From positions 186,859 through 250,858 of the forward strand of contig NZ_JRXE01000001.1 of the NCBI RefSeq assembly GCF_001267535.1: DNA of 64,000 nt, in the 5' to 3' direction. Shown piece after piece: positions 38,770 through 47,480 of the stretch. Under the pieces are notes generated by a model. It worked only from the letters and a program-made list of their open reading frames with translations, had not been told where the DNA came from and ran no database searches. Position 1 is the stretch's first letter; each line of letters begins with the position of its first letter. Origin of the DNA: Winslowiella iniecta (lineage in GTDB: Bacteria; Pseudomonadota; Gammaproteobacteria; Enterobacterales; Enterobacteriaceae). The translations under genes were made by a program, and so were the position numbers.

Positions 38770-38850
38770 TGTCTGCTCTCCGGTTACTGTCGCGGTGCAC
38801 AATTAGCAACCGCGATCGTTGCGCATAGTATCGCTGATTTCCTGCCAGCA

Positions 38851-38905
38851 ACTGGCCGTTTTCGGACATCAGAGTAAAATAGTTTCATGTCCGAAAATGG
38901 CCAGT
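38851..38905. repeat. 19-bp inverted repeat between ogt and ada-alkA
   Basis: Left arm ACTGGCCGTTTTCGGACAT (38851-38869), right arm ATGTCCGAAAATGGCCAGT (38887-38905), with 18 of 19 positions complementary and a 17-base AT-rich spacer. It sits between the divergent starts of two alkylation-repair genes. It could be a large operator, an RNA hairpin in the ada-alkA leader, or a mobile palindromic unit. It does not resemble the E. coli Ada box. Confidence 0.8.
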
Positions 38906-38964
38906 CGCAGATGATGGCTTGCTTTACAGTAGAGGAATCTTTCCCCGTCAAGGAATCTCGCATT

Positions 38965-40416
38965 ATGGATAACAATGCTGCTTATCAGGCCCTGACTTCC
39001 CGCGACGTGCGTTTCGACGGCGTATTTTATGTCGGCGTCACGTCAACCGGTATCTACTGCCGTCCGATCTGTCCGGTAAAAGCGCCGCGTCAGGAGAACT
39101 GTGTGTTTTTTGACAGTGCCGAAGCGGCAGAGAAAGCCTCATTTCGCCCCTGCCTGCGCTGTCGTCCTGAACTGGCACCCGGCAATGCGCCGGTTGACAA
39201 CGCACACCGTATCGCCGGGCTGTTAGTGCAGCGGATTGATGAAAGTGAAGAAGACGGTGAAAGCTTGTTTAACATTGCCAGGCAGTTGGGCATCAGCGCA
39301 CGCCAGCTGCGGCGTATTGTTCAACAACAGCTGGGGGTTTCACCGCGCGAGCTTAAGCGGACACGACGCCTGTTACTGGCCAAGCAGTTACTGACCGAAA
39401 CGCAGCTGCCGGTTACTGAGATTGCATTTGCCAGCGGTTTTACCAGTTTGCGCCGCTTTAATGACGCCTTTAATCGCCAGTACCGCATGTCACCCAGTCG
39501 CTTACGTAAAGCTGCGACTGACGAGCACCAGCACGTTGATGCCGCTGACACCTCAACCCTGCAACTGAGCTATCGACCGCCCTATGACTGGCAGGCGATG
39601 CTGGCGTTTCTCCGCCTGCGCGCGATTAAAGATGTGGAGTTGATCACTGAGGACAGTTATGCGCGTACCGTGCGTCTGGGCAACTGCACTGGCTGGGTGC
39701 GTGTGACCCATGCGCCAGCGAAACACGCGCTGATGGTTGAGTTTACCCATTCGTTAACCCCGGTGCTGCCGGCGCTGTTACGGCGCTTACGCAACCTGTT
39801 TGACCTTGCGGCGCGTCCGGATCTGATTGCAGCTCACTTGCAACAGTATCCGCTGCTGCAACAGAGCGTGCTCAGTCATCCGGGCCTGCGGGTTCCCGGC
39901 GCATATGATGGTTTCGAAATGGCGATCCGCGCGATTCTCGGCCAGCAAATCACCGTCAAAGCGGCTACTACCCTCGCCTGCCGTTTTGCTGATGCTTTCG
40001 GCGCGCACATCGCTACGCCTTTTACCGAACTCAGCCGCCTGTCGCCGCTGGCAACGCGGATTACCGAGGCGAGTATTGATGATATCGCCAGCCTTGGGAT
40101 TGTCAGTGCCCGTGCCAGATGCATTCTTGCCATGGCGCAGGCCTGTGCCTCTGGTGAGCTACAACTTGAAGCAGGCAACGACCCGGATAAAGCGATAGCT
40201 CAACTGGTAACATTGCCGGGTATTGGTCAGTGGACCGCCAACTATATTGCGATGCGTGCGCTACGCTGGCCGGATGCCTTTCCAAAAGAGGATATTGCGA
40301 TACGAAACAATCTCGGTGGCGTCAGCGCAAAACAGGCGGAAGAGATGTCGCAGGCGTGGCGACCGTGGCGCAGTTATGCGGTGATGCATATCTGGAAAAA
40401 TATGTCGGCGAAGTAA
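38965..40416 (+). CDS. Ada N-domain / AraC / AlkA fusion (alkylation-response regulator and 3-methyladenine glycosylase)
   Basis: 483 residues in three parts. Residues 1-75: Ada metal-binding domain with C32, C36, C63 and C66 (YCRPIC, PCLRC), C32 being the expected methylphosphotriester acceptor. Residues about 85-185: AraC-type helix-turn-helix (FNIARQLGISARQLRRIVQQQLGVSP). Residues about 195-483: AlkA-type glycosylase with GLRVPGAYDGFEMAIRAILGQQITVKAA, the HhH hairpin LVTLPGIGQWTANYIAMRA, the catalytic aspartate in AFPKEDIAI and WRPWRSYAVMHIW. It lacks the methyltransferase domain of E. coli Ada, which is supplied by the divergent ogt. ATG 38965 has AAGGAA upstream and starts the Ada domain; the frame to 38887 would translate the palindrome. 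Confidence 0.92.
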   Translation: MDNNAAYQALTSRDVRFDGVFYVGVTSTGIYCRPICPVKAPRQENCVFFDSAEAAEKASFRPCLRCRPELAPGNAPVDNAHRIAGLLVQRIDESEEDGESLFNIARQLGISARQLRRIVQQQLGVSPRELKRTRRLLLAKQLLTETQLPVTEIAFASGFTSLRRFNDAFNRQYRMSPSRLRKAATDEHQHVDAADTSTLQLSYRPPYDWQAMLAFLRLRAIKDVELITEDSYARTVRLGNCTGWVRVTHAPAKHALMVEFTHSLTPVLPALLRRLRNLFDLAARPDLIAAHLQQYPLLQQSVLSHPGLRVPGAYDGFEMAIRAILGQQITVKAATTLACRFADAFGAHIATPFTELSRLSPLATRITEASIDDIASLGIVSARARCILAMAQACASGELQLEAGNDPDKAIAQLVTLPGIGQWTANYIAMRALRWPDAFPKEDIAIRNNLGGVSAKQAEEMSQAWRPWRSYAVMHIWKNMSAK

Positions 40417-40507
40417 AAGGTGCCATCGGGCGGGGAATAATTCAGGATAGCGGTTTTCGGCTAATGCTGGTGGTTTAAGAAAAAATCGCCGGAATTTCTG
40501 GAATGCT

Positions 40508-40532
40508 GTAGGGGAGCCGTTTTCGGCTCCCG
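40508..40532 (+). repeat. GTAG-headed REP-like palindromic unit 1
   Basis: GTAG followed by stem GGGAGCCG, loop TTTT and CGGCTCCC. The GTAG head plus hairpin is the layout of bacterial REP sequences. It is nearly identical to the unit at 50954-50978 in reverse orientation. Confidence 0.75.
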
Positions 40533-40566
40533 TCCTGATGGCACAGAAGGTGCTAACCCCTGGCAC

Positions 40567-40590
40567 GGGCAGCGAAAACGCTGCCCCTAC
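40567..40590 (-). repeat. GTAG-headed REP-like palindromic unit 2 (inverted partner)
   Basis: Read on the minus strand: GTAG, then GGGCAGCG, loop TTTT, CGCTGCCC. It faces unit 1 at about 35 bp, giving a tail-to-tail REP pair like a BIME. The remainder of 40417-40783 holds the tRNA terminator and a tRNA-derived repeat, and no gene. Confidence 0.72.
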
Positions 40591-40608
40591 AACAGTGATA
40601 TCAGAAAC

Positions 40609-40636
40609 GAAAAAAGCACCCTTTGGGTGCTTTTTT
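40609..40636. terminator. terminator of the tRNA-Lys operon
   Basis: Stem AAAAAGCACCC / GGGTGCTTTTTT with a 3-base loop, A-run on one side and T-run on the other, so it is functional on both strands. On the minus strand it ends the tRNA transcript; on the plus strand it would stop read-through from ada-alkA. Confidence 0.88.
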
Positions 40637-40643
40637 CTGAATT

Positions 40644-40661
40644 TGGTGGGTCTTGCAGGAT
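40644..40661 (-). repeat. 18-bp copy of the tRNA-Lys 3' end
   Basis: TGGTGGGTCTTGCAGGAT repeats the last 18 bases of the adjacent tRNA-Lys genes (plus-strand view, including CCA) with one mismatch, but then departs into a GC-rich hairpin stretch (40662-40715) that cannot fold as a tRNA. It is a degenerate downstream unit. Confidence 0.7.
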
Positions 40662-40783
40662 GACTCGGCCTGTGGCCTCGCCCTTCGGGCCGTTGCCGGA
40701 GGCAACGTTGTCTCGCTTTCGCTCGACCCGAACCTTTACGGTTCTCATCCTTTACGATTTTATACCGGTTACCACATAATAAG

Positions 40784-40859
40784 TGGTGGGTCGTGCAGGA
40801 TTCGAACCTGCGACCAATTGATTAAAAGTCAACTGCTCTACCAACTGAGCTAACGACCC
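40784..40859 (-). tRNA. tRNA-Lys (UUU), copy 3 in transcription order
   Basis: 76 bases with encoded CCA. Acceptor stem GGGTCGT / ACGACCC, D-loop AGCTCAGTTGGTAGAGC, anticodon loop ACTTTTAAT with anticodon TTT, T-arm GCAGGTTCGAATCCTGC. Identical to the next two copies. Confidence 0.97.
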
Positions 40860-40903
40860 GCTGTGCGGTTTAAAACTTTACTATCCGATTACCACTAAAT
40901 AAG

Positions 40904-40979
40904 TGGTGGGTCGTGCAGGATTCGAACCTGCGACCAATTGATTAAAAGTCAACTGCTCTACCAACTGAGCTAACGACCC
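40904..40979 (-). tRNA. tRNA-Lys (UUU), copy 2
   Basis: Same 76-base sequence. The spacer to the previous copy is 44 bases; the spacer carries a GCGGTTTAAAACTTT-like core repeated in the next spacer, showing tandem duplication of about 120 bp. Confidence 0.97.
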
Positions 40980-41011
40980 GCAATGCGGTTTAAAACTTTT
41001 ACTCTTCGAAG

Positions 41012-41087
41012 TGGTGGGTCGTGCAGGATTCGAACCTGCGACCAATTGATTAAAAGTCAACTGCTCTACCAACTGAGCTAACGACCC
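41012..41087 (-). tRNA. tRNA-Lys (UUU), copy 1 (promoter-proximal)
   Basis: Same 76-base sequence with CCA. In E. coli this locus is the lysT operon with mixed Lys and Val tRNAs; only Lys genes are present here. The 164 bp to cpoB hold the promoter region. Confidence 0.97.
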
Positions 41088-41251
41088 ACTTTATTGCTGT
41101 CAGAGCGCTTTCACTTATGCCCTGTCAACGGCGGCATATATTACTGATTTGAATTTTCAGCGCAACCACTATTTTCCAATAAGTTGTTCAACTGCTTGCC
41201 TTTCGTGCGGCAAGACCAGAAATCACACGATATCTGGTCAAACCGCGACGA

Positions 41252-42049
41252 TTACAGGCCCGCTGCGCGCTTTTGCGCCTGCTTTGCTGATTCAGTATTT
41301 GGATACTGTTTAACGACTTGCTGATAAACCGCTTTGGCTTTTGCATTGTCGCCTTTGTCCTGCATGATCACCCCAACCTTATACAGCGCTTCCGAGCTCT
41401 TAGGTGATTTAGGATAATTTTTCACTACAGTGGCGAAATAGTATGCAGCGTCGTCTTTCTTACCTTTGTTGTAATTCAACTGACCGAGCCAGTAATTGGC
41501 ATTCGGCTGGTAAGTCGAATCCGGGTATTTCTTAACAAATGCCTGAAAAGCAGCAATCGCCTGATCGTATTGCTTCTTCTCCAGTACCAGCGCCACCGCT
41601 GCATTGTAATCCGTATTGGCATCACCGCTTTGCGCGGGTGCAGCAGCCGTGCTACCGCCGCCTGCAGACGCGCTGTCAGCCGCTGCACCCGCACCTGCGG
41701 ACGCTGCATCGCCACCTGACGCGCCCTGAGCGCCGCCATTGCTGCTGAGACTGTCGATTTGTTGATAGATCTGTTTCTGCCGCTCAACGACCTGATTCAG
41801 CTGATAGCTACTTTCCTGAATCTGTCCGCGCAGCGAATCGATATCGCGCTGATTATCATTGAGTTGCTGCTGAAGTTGTTGAAGGAGTTGTCCCTGAGCA
41901 TTAGAAATACGCTCAAGTGTGGTGACACGGTCTTCTACCGAGCCAGAGCCAACGCTACTGATTGACGCCTGGGCATTAGCGGCCCAGGGGGCCGCTACGC
42001 CAACCAGTAACGACAGACTCAACAGGTGAGTTCTGAAGCTACTAATCAT
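41252..42049 (-). CDS. cpoB: cell division coordinator CpoB (YbgF)
   Basis: 265 residues with a signal peptide (ending near AANAQA). An N-terminal coiled coil (about 35-100, SNAQGQLLQQLQQQLNDNQRDIDSL) drives trimerisation, an Ala/Gly/Ser-rich linker follows (about 105-145), then TPR repeats (YNAAVALVLEKKQYDQAIAAFQAFVKKYPDSTYQPNANYWLGQL and onward). CpoB links Tol-Pal with peptidoglycan synthase PBP1B during division. Last gene of the tol-pal operon, 9 bp after pal. Confidence 0.96.
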   Translation of the reverse strand: MISSFRTHLLSLSLLVGVAAPWAANAQASISSVGSGSVEDRVTTLERISNAQGQLLQQLQQQLNDNQRDIDSLRGQIQESSYQLNQVVERQKQIYQQIDSLSSNGGAQGASGGDAASAGAGAAADSASAGGGSTAAAPAQSGDANTDYNAAVALVLEKKQYDQAIAAFQAFVKKYPDSTYQPNANYWLGQLNYNKGKKDDAAYYFATVVKNYPKSPKSSEALYKVGVIMQDKGDNAKAKAVYQQVVKQYPNTESAKQAQKRAAGL

Positions 42050-42058
42050 GTGATTCTC

Positions 42059-42571
42059 TTAGTATACCAGTACGGCACGACGGTTTTTGGCGTAAGCCGC
42101 TTCGTCATGACCCAGTACAGCTGGCTTCTCTTTACCGTAAGAAACGATAGAGATCTGATCAGCAGAAACGCCTTTACCCTGCAGGTACATTTTCACGGAG
42201 TTAGCACGACGCTCGCCCAGGGAAATGTTGTACTCAGGAGTACCACGCTCATCCGCATGACCTTCTACGGTTACTTTGTAAGACGGGTTGCTACGCAGGA
42301 ATGCTGCGTGCGCATCCAGCATCTGAGCGAAGTCAGAAGCGATGTCGTATTTGTCCAGACCGAAGTAAACAATGTTGTTTCTCTGCAGTTCTTGCATCTG
42401 CAGACGTGCCTGCTCTTCAGAAGACATGTTTCCATTGGTCATGCCGCCGTTAGAACCATCAGCACCCATACCGGTCTGATCGTTGTTGTTGTTTTTATGT
42501 GAGCTACATGCAGCCACAGCAATCACTGGCAGTGCCAGCAGTAAACCCTTCAGCACTTTGTTCAGTTGCAT
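42059..42571 (-). CDS. pal: peptidoglycan-associated lipoprotein Pal
   Basis: 170 residues. Lipoprotein signal with lipobox VAAC near residues 19-22, then an Asn/Gly-rich linker and an OmpA-type peptidoglycan-binding domain (about 62-170): [38 protein letters not shown]. It anchors the outer membrane to peptidoglycan and binds TolB. It lies 44 bp after tolB. Confidence 0.98.
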   Translation of the reverse strand: MQLNKVLKGLLLALPVIAVAACSSHKNNNNDQTGMGADGSNGGMTNGNMSSEEQARLQMQELQRNNIVYFGLDKYDIASDFAQMLDAHAAFLRSNPSYKVTVEGHADERGTPEYNISLGERRANSVKMYLQGKGVSADQISIVSYGKEKPAVLGHDEAAYAKNRRAVLVY

Positions 42572-42615
42572 TTCTAAAATCCTATTATAGTTTGCTATAC
42601 ATATTTACACATGCA

Positions 42616-43908
42616 TCACAGATACGGCGACCAGGCAGGAGATTTGACCTGTCCATCAGTTGCCGGAAGACGCGCTTTGAAACGCCCATCGGTCGAAACC
42701 AACTGCAACACGGAACCCATACCCTGAGTAGAGCTGTAGATCACCATCGTGCCGTTAGGTGCGAGACTTGGCGTCTCATCCAGGAACGTGTCCGTTAACG
42801 TTTGAACGGCTCCCGTTTCCAGATCTTGTCTGGCGATATGCTGCGCACCGCCATTGGTGCTAACCATCACCAAAGATTTTCCGTCGGTGCTGACATCAGA
42901 GTTCTGATTCTGGGAACCTTCCCAGGTCAGACGCTGTGGCGCGCCGCCGTTGATATTCACTTTATAAATCTGAGGGCGACCTGCCTGATCCGAGGTATAG
43001 GCCAGGTTCTGGCTATCCGGGAACCACGTCGGCTCAGTATTATTGCTGCGACCATCCGTCACCTGGCGCATCTGGCCAGAGGCAAGGTCGGTCACATAAA
43101 TATTCAGGCTACCGCTTTTCGACAGGGCAAACGCCAGTTTGCTGCCGTCTGGCGAGAACGCAGGCGCACCGTTATGACGCGGGAATGAAGCAATTTGCTT
43201 AATTGCCCCGCTGGCCAGCGTCTGTACCACCAGCGCAGAACGACCGCTTTCAAAGGTCACGTAGGCCAGTTTGCTGGCATCCGGAGACCATGACGGTGAC
43301 ATCAGCGGCTGTGGTGAACGGTGAACTACCGCCTGGTTATAACCGTCGTAGTCAGAGACGCGCAGCTCATACGGGAACTGACCGCCATTGGTCGTGACCA
43401 CGTAAGCGATACGGGTACGGAACGCGCCCTTAATCCCGGTCAGCTTTTCAAACGCTTCGTCACTGGCAGTATGGGCGGCAAAACGCAGCCACTGCTTAGT
43501 CACTTTAAATGAGTTCTGCGCCAATACAGTACCCGGAGAACCGGCGGTATCCACCAGTTGATAAGAGACCGTGAAGCTGCCATCAGCGCCAGGTTGCACC
43601 TGGCCGACCACCACAGCGTCAATACCCAGTGCGCTCCACGCCGCAGGCTGAACTTCAGAAGGTGAAGTCGGCTGCTGTGGTAAACGCGCGCGATCCAGTG
43701 GGTTAAATTTACCACTGTTACGCAAGTCAGCAGCGACAATACCGCCAACATCTTCTGGTGCAGCACCCGGACCATCCCATTTAAACGGCACCACGCCGAT
43801 AGGACGGGCAGTGTTCACACCCTGGGTAATCTCAATACGGACTTCGGCATGCAGCACGGCTGCCCACAGAAGTAAAAAGCTTAACGCTACACGAAGTGCC
43901 TGCTTCAT
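42616..43908 (-). CDS. tolB: Tol-Pal system protein TolB
   Basis: 430 residues as in E. coli. Signal peptide [20 protein letters not shown], then an N-terminal domain that binds TolA and a six-bladed WD40-like beta-propeller ([58 protein letters not shown]) that binds Pal. Two ATGs lie in tandem; 43908 gives the E. coli N-terminus and better spacing to GGGAG. Confidence 0.97.
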   Translation of the reverse strand: MKQALRVALSFLLLWAAVLHAEVRIEITQGVNTARPIGVVPFKWDGPGAAPEDVGGIVAADLRNSGKFNPLDRARLPQQPTSPSEVQPAAWSALGIDAVVVGQVQPGADGSFTVSYQLVDTAGSPGTVLAQNSFKVTKQWLRFAAHTASDEAFEKLTGIKGAFRTRIAYVVTTNGGQFPYELRVSDYDGYNQAVVHRSPQPLMSPSWSPDASKLAYVTFESGRSALVVQTLASGAIKQIASFPRHNGAPAFSPDGSKLAFALSKSGSLNIYVTDLASGQMRQVTDGRSNNTEPTWFPDSQNLAYTSDQAGRPQIYKVNINGGAPQRLTWEGSQNQNSDVSTDGKSLVMVSTNGGAQHIARQDLETGAVQTLTDTFLDETPSLAPNGTMVIYSSTQGMGSVLQLVSTDGRFKARLPATDGQVKSPAWSPYL

Positions 43909-44030
43909 CATTTCTCCCTTATCTGAACCCGTAGTCCACGATAATTAGCAGTGTTTCAACGAACCATTAATGCAAAGCAATTTAGAGTACGGCATGTTTA
44001 ACATAGTTCAACATGCCGATTGTTACTGTA

Positions 44031-45293
44031 TTACTGCGGCCTGAAAGTCATCGGTGCATTTTTAAACACTTCATAAACTGCCTGGCTCGGTGGCTTAGGA
44101 ATACGCGCCTGTTTGGCTGCTGCGATAGCAGCCTGGCAAAGTGCCGGGTCGCCACCTTCCGCTTTTACATCAATCAATAAGCCATCCGGTGCCAGTTTAA
44201 TGCGTAAATCACAGCTCTTGCCACGGTACAAATCCGCATCATAGAACTTGCTCTGGATAGCGCCGGTGATCTGGCCTAAATATCCACTAATCTCAGCACC
44301 TGAAGCACCCGCTTTTTTCTGATTTCCCTGCCCTGCTGCTGCACCTTTACCTTCTTTCGGCGCATTCTTACCGGAAGTCAGCCCGCCAAGAAGATCATCG
44401 ACGTCACTGGACGCCGCGGCATCAGCAGCCGCTTTCTTCTTCGCATCGGCAGCCGCTTTCGCTTTCGCCGCGGCATCGGCTTTCTTCTTCGCGTCAGCAG
44501 CCGCTTTCGCTTTGGCTTCTTCGGCAGCTTTTTCTTTCGCTTCCTGAGCCGCTTTTTCCTGCGCCTCTTTCGCTTCTTCCGCCGCTTTCGCCTTCGCATC
44601 TGCGGCCGCTTTGGCTTTCGCATCAGCTGCGGCTTTGGCTTTAGCATCGGCTTTCGCTTTTGCGTCTTCCGCTGCTTTCACTTTCGCTGCTTCTGCTGCC
44701 GCATCTTTTGCTGCCGCTTCTTTCGCCTGCTCTTCCGCTTTTTTCTTCGCATCAGCAGCGGCTTTCTTCACTTCTTCTTCGGCTTGCTTTTTCGCCTCAG
44801 CCGCAGCTTTCGCCTGGGCATCCGCTTTGGCATCGGCTTTCGCCTTCGCTGCGGCCGCTTCCGCCTGTTTCTGCTGCTCCTGCGCTTCTTTTGCCGCTGC
44901 CTGCGCTTGTTTCTGCTGCTCGGCCTGATCCTTAGCCTGCTGTTTCGCCTCTTCCTGAGCCTGCAGTCGTTCTTTCTCCAGCTCTTTCAACCGCTGCTGT
45001 TCCGCGGCCTGTTTTTGCTGAAGCTCTTCTGCCTGCTGCTCAGCCTGCTTTTTACGCTGCTGTTCAGCACGCTTGCTGTCACTCTGCTGATTCTGCTGAC
45101 GATTGTACTGTTCGACTACCGCGCCAGGATCGACCATCACGGCATCTATATCGCTCCCGCCACCGCCAGCGCTGGCGTCGATATGTTCGTCAAACGAGCT
45201 CCAGATCAGCAATGCAATCAAAAAGATATGCAATATCACTGAAATGATAATGGCGCGTTTTAACTTATCGTTCTGCTCGGTTGCCTTCGACAC
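44031..45293 (-). CDS. tolA: Tol-Pal system protein TolA
   Basis: 420 residues. One N-terminal membrane helix (about 14-34) contacts TolQR, a long helical domain II (about 60-300) of Ala/Lys/Glu repeats spans the periplasm, and domain III (about 320-420; CDLRIKLAPDGLLIDVKAEGGDPALCQAAIAAAKQARIPKPPS) binds TolB and is the docking site of colicins and filamentous phage. The repeat-rich middle produces long spurious open frames on both strands. Confidence 0.97.
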   Translation of the reverse strand: MSKATEQNDKLKRAIIISVILHIFLIALLIWSSFDEHIDASAGGGGSDIDAVMVDPGAVVEQYNRQQNQQSDSKRAEQQRKKQAEQQAEELQQKQAAEQQRLKELEKERLQAQEEAKQQAKDQAEQQKQAQAAAKEAQEQQKQAEAAAAKAKADAKADAQAKAAAEAKKQAEEEVKKAAADAKKKAEEQAKEAAAKDAAAEAAKVKAAEDAKAKADAKAKAAADAKAKAAADAKAKAAEEAKEAQEKAAQEAKEKAAEEAKAKAAADAKKKADAAAKAKAAADAKKKAAADAAASSDVDDLLGGLTSGKNAPKEGKGAAAGQGNQKKAGASGAEISGYLGQITGAIQSKFYDADLYRGKSCDLRIKLAPDGLLIDVKAEGGDPALCQAAIAAAKQARIPKPPSQAVYEVFKNAPMTFRPQ

Positions 45294-45323
45294 TCTCGGT
45301 TCCCAAAAAACGGTTCGAATTAA

Positions 45324-45752
45324 TTAGATCGGCTGCGTCATCAATCCGACGGACTTCACGCCCGCCTGGTGCAGCAAATTCAGCGCTTTGATGATTTCGT
45401 CGTAAGGCACGTCTTTCGCTCCGCCAATCAGGAATACCGTTTTCGGGTTCTCCTGAAGTCGACGCTGCGCTTCAGCCACCACCTGCTCGGAAGGCAACTG
45501 CTCCATACGATCGTGATCAACCACCAGGCTGTACTGACCCACACCTGACACTTCAACGATTACCGGCGGATTGTCATCACTGGAGACCGTTTTTGAATCT
45601 GTCGCATCCGGCAGATCAACTTCCACGCTCTGCGTAATGATCGGTGCCGTCGCCATAAAAATCAGCAGCAGCACCAGCAACACGTCGAGCAGTGGAACAA
45701 TGTTGATCTCAGATTTGAGATCGCGGCGACCGCGACCACGCGTTCTGGCCAT
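45324..45752 (-). CDS. tolR: Tol-Pal system protein TolR
   Basis: 142 residues as in E. coli, ExbD family. A single membrane helix (about 18-40) contains the proton-path aspartate in IVPLLDVLLVLLLIFM; the rest is periplasmic. With TolQ it converts the proton motive force into movement of TolA. It is 13 bp after tolQ. Confidence 0.97.
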   Translation of the reverse strand: MARTRGRGRRDLKSEINIVPLLDVLLVLLLIFMATAPIITQSVEVDLPDATDSKTVSSDDNPPVIVEVSGVGQYSLVVDHDRMEQLPSEQVVAEAQRRLQENPKTVFLIGGAKDVPYDEIIKALNLLHQAGVKSVGLMTQPI

Positions 45753-45765
45753 GGGTAACCTCCGA

Positions 45766-46853
<1,088 letters not shown>

Positions 46854-47058
46854 TCTACATCCCGGTAATGCTCTTAAACGTTGCTACTATACGCAAGAGC
46901 AATCTGGTTTGGAATGGATTGCCAGAGGCTAACGAAAATAATTATCTGAAGGAAACAACTGGAAGGGTTTTCGGGATGAATCTTAGACAAGTCCTGACAA
47001 AAAAACAGATTAATCTATTTATTAATGGCCGTCAGTCACCCGGCCATAAACATTAATT

Positions 47059-47352
47059 TTACAGGAAGAAGAAAGCCAGCCCGAGTAGCAGAATAATCTG
47101 AGACGGTAACGGTGAAAACAGTGCACGCCAGCGCAGTCGACGCTGACGAAACCCGACGCCATGGATAACGCCGGTACACACCGCCCACATCATCAGCAAA
47201 CCCTGCCAGAGAGAAAGCGGCCCGGTTTTAGCGGCAAAGCGCGACGGCTCCCAGAACATACAGCCCGCCAGCAACAGTGCCAGCACCAGAGAAAGAGCCC
47301 GTAACGGGCTCTTGTCCATCACGTCATACAACTGTGCAATCAGCTTCGCCAT
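47059..47352 (-). CDS. ybgE: YbgE, cyd operon protein
   Basis: 97 residues, three membrane segments, with KLIAQLYDVMDKSPLRALSLVLALLLAGCMFWEPSRFAAKTG as in E. coli YbgE. The function is unknown; it is conserved with cytochrome bd genes. The ATG at 47352 shares a base with the cydX stop (TGATG). The upstream extension of the frame runs through cydX and is not real. Confidence 0.93.
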   Translation of the reverse strand: MAKLIAQLYDVMDKSPLRALSLVLALLLAGCMFWEPSRFAAKTGPLSLWQGLLMMWAVCTGVIHGVGFRQRRLRWRALFSPLPSQIILLLGLAFFFL

Positions 47353-47465
47353 CACTTCTGCTCTTTCGCCGCAGCACTCTCTTCGATGTGCTCCAGCGCC
47401 AGCGCCGTGATAATGCCAAATGAACAGGCCAGCAGCGTGCCGAGAATCCAGGCAAAGTACCACAT
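47352..47465 (-). CDS. cydX: cytochrome bd-I small subunit CydX
   Basis: A 37-codon gene, the E. coli length. MWYFAWILGTLLACSFGIIT forms a single helix, followed by ALALEHIEESAAAKEQK. CydX packs on CydA and is needed for stable, active oxidase. It lies 15 bp after cydB and one base overlaps ybgE. Easily missed because of its size. Confidence 0.96.
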   Translation of the reverse strand: MWYFAWILGTLLACSFGIITALALEHIEESAAAKEQK

Positions 47466-47480
47466 TGTTCTGCTCCTTAA

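Noticed and set aside
38770..38964. E. coli-type Ada box (AAAGCGCA) before ada-alkA or ogt
   Set aside because: Only GCGCA-like fragments occur; no full match in the intergenic region.
40653..40853. Plus-strand frame across the tRNA-derived repeat and the first tRNA-Lys
   Set aside because: Its C-terminal part is antisense tRNA; no ribosome-binding site and no protein similarity.
40881..41072. Minus-strand frame with repeated VEQLTFNQLVAGSNPARPTT
   Set aside because: It is translation of the tandem tRNA-Lys genes, a well-known annotation artefact.
44611..45242. Plus-strand hydrophobic Ala/Phe- and Leu-rich frames opposite tolA
   Set aside because: They come from the antisense of the Ala/Lys/Glu repeats of TolA and only imitate membrane proteins.
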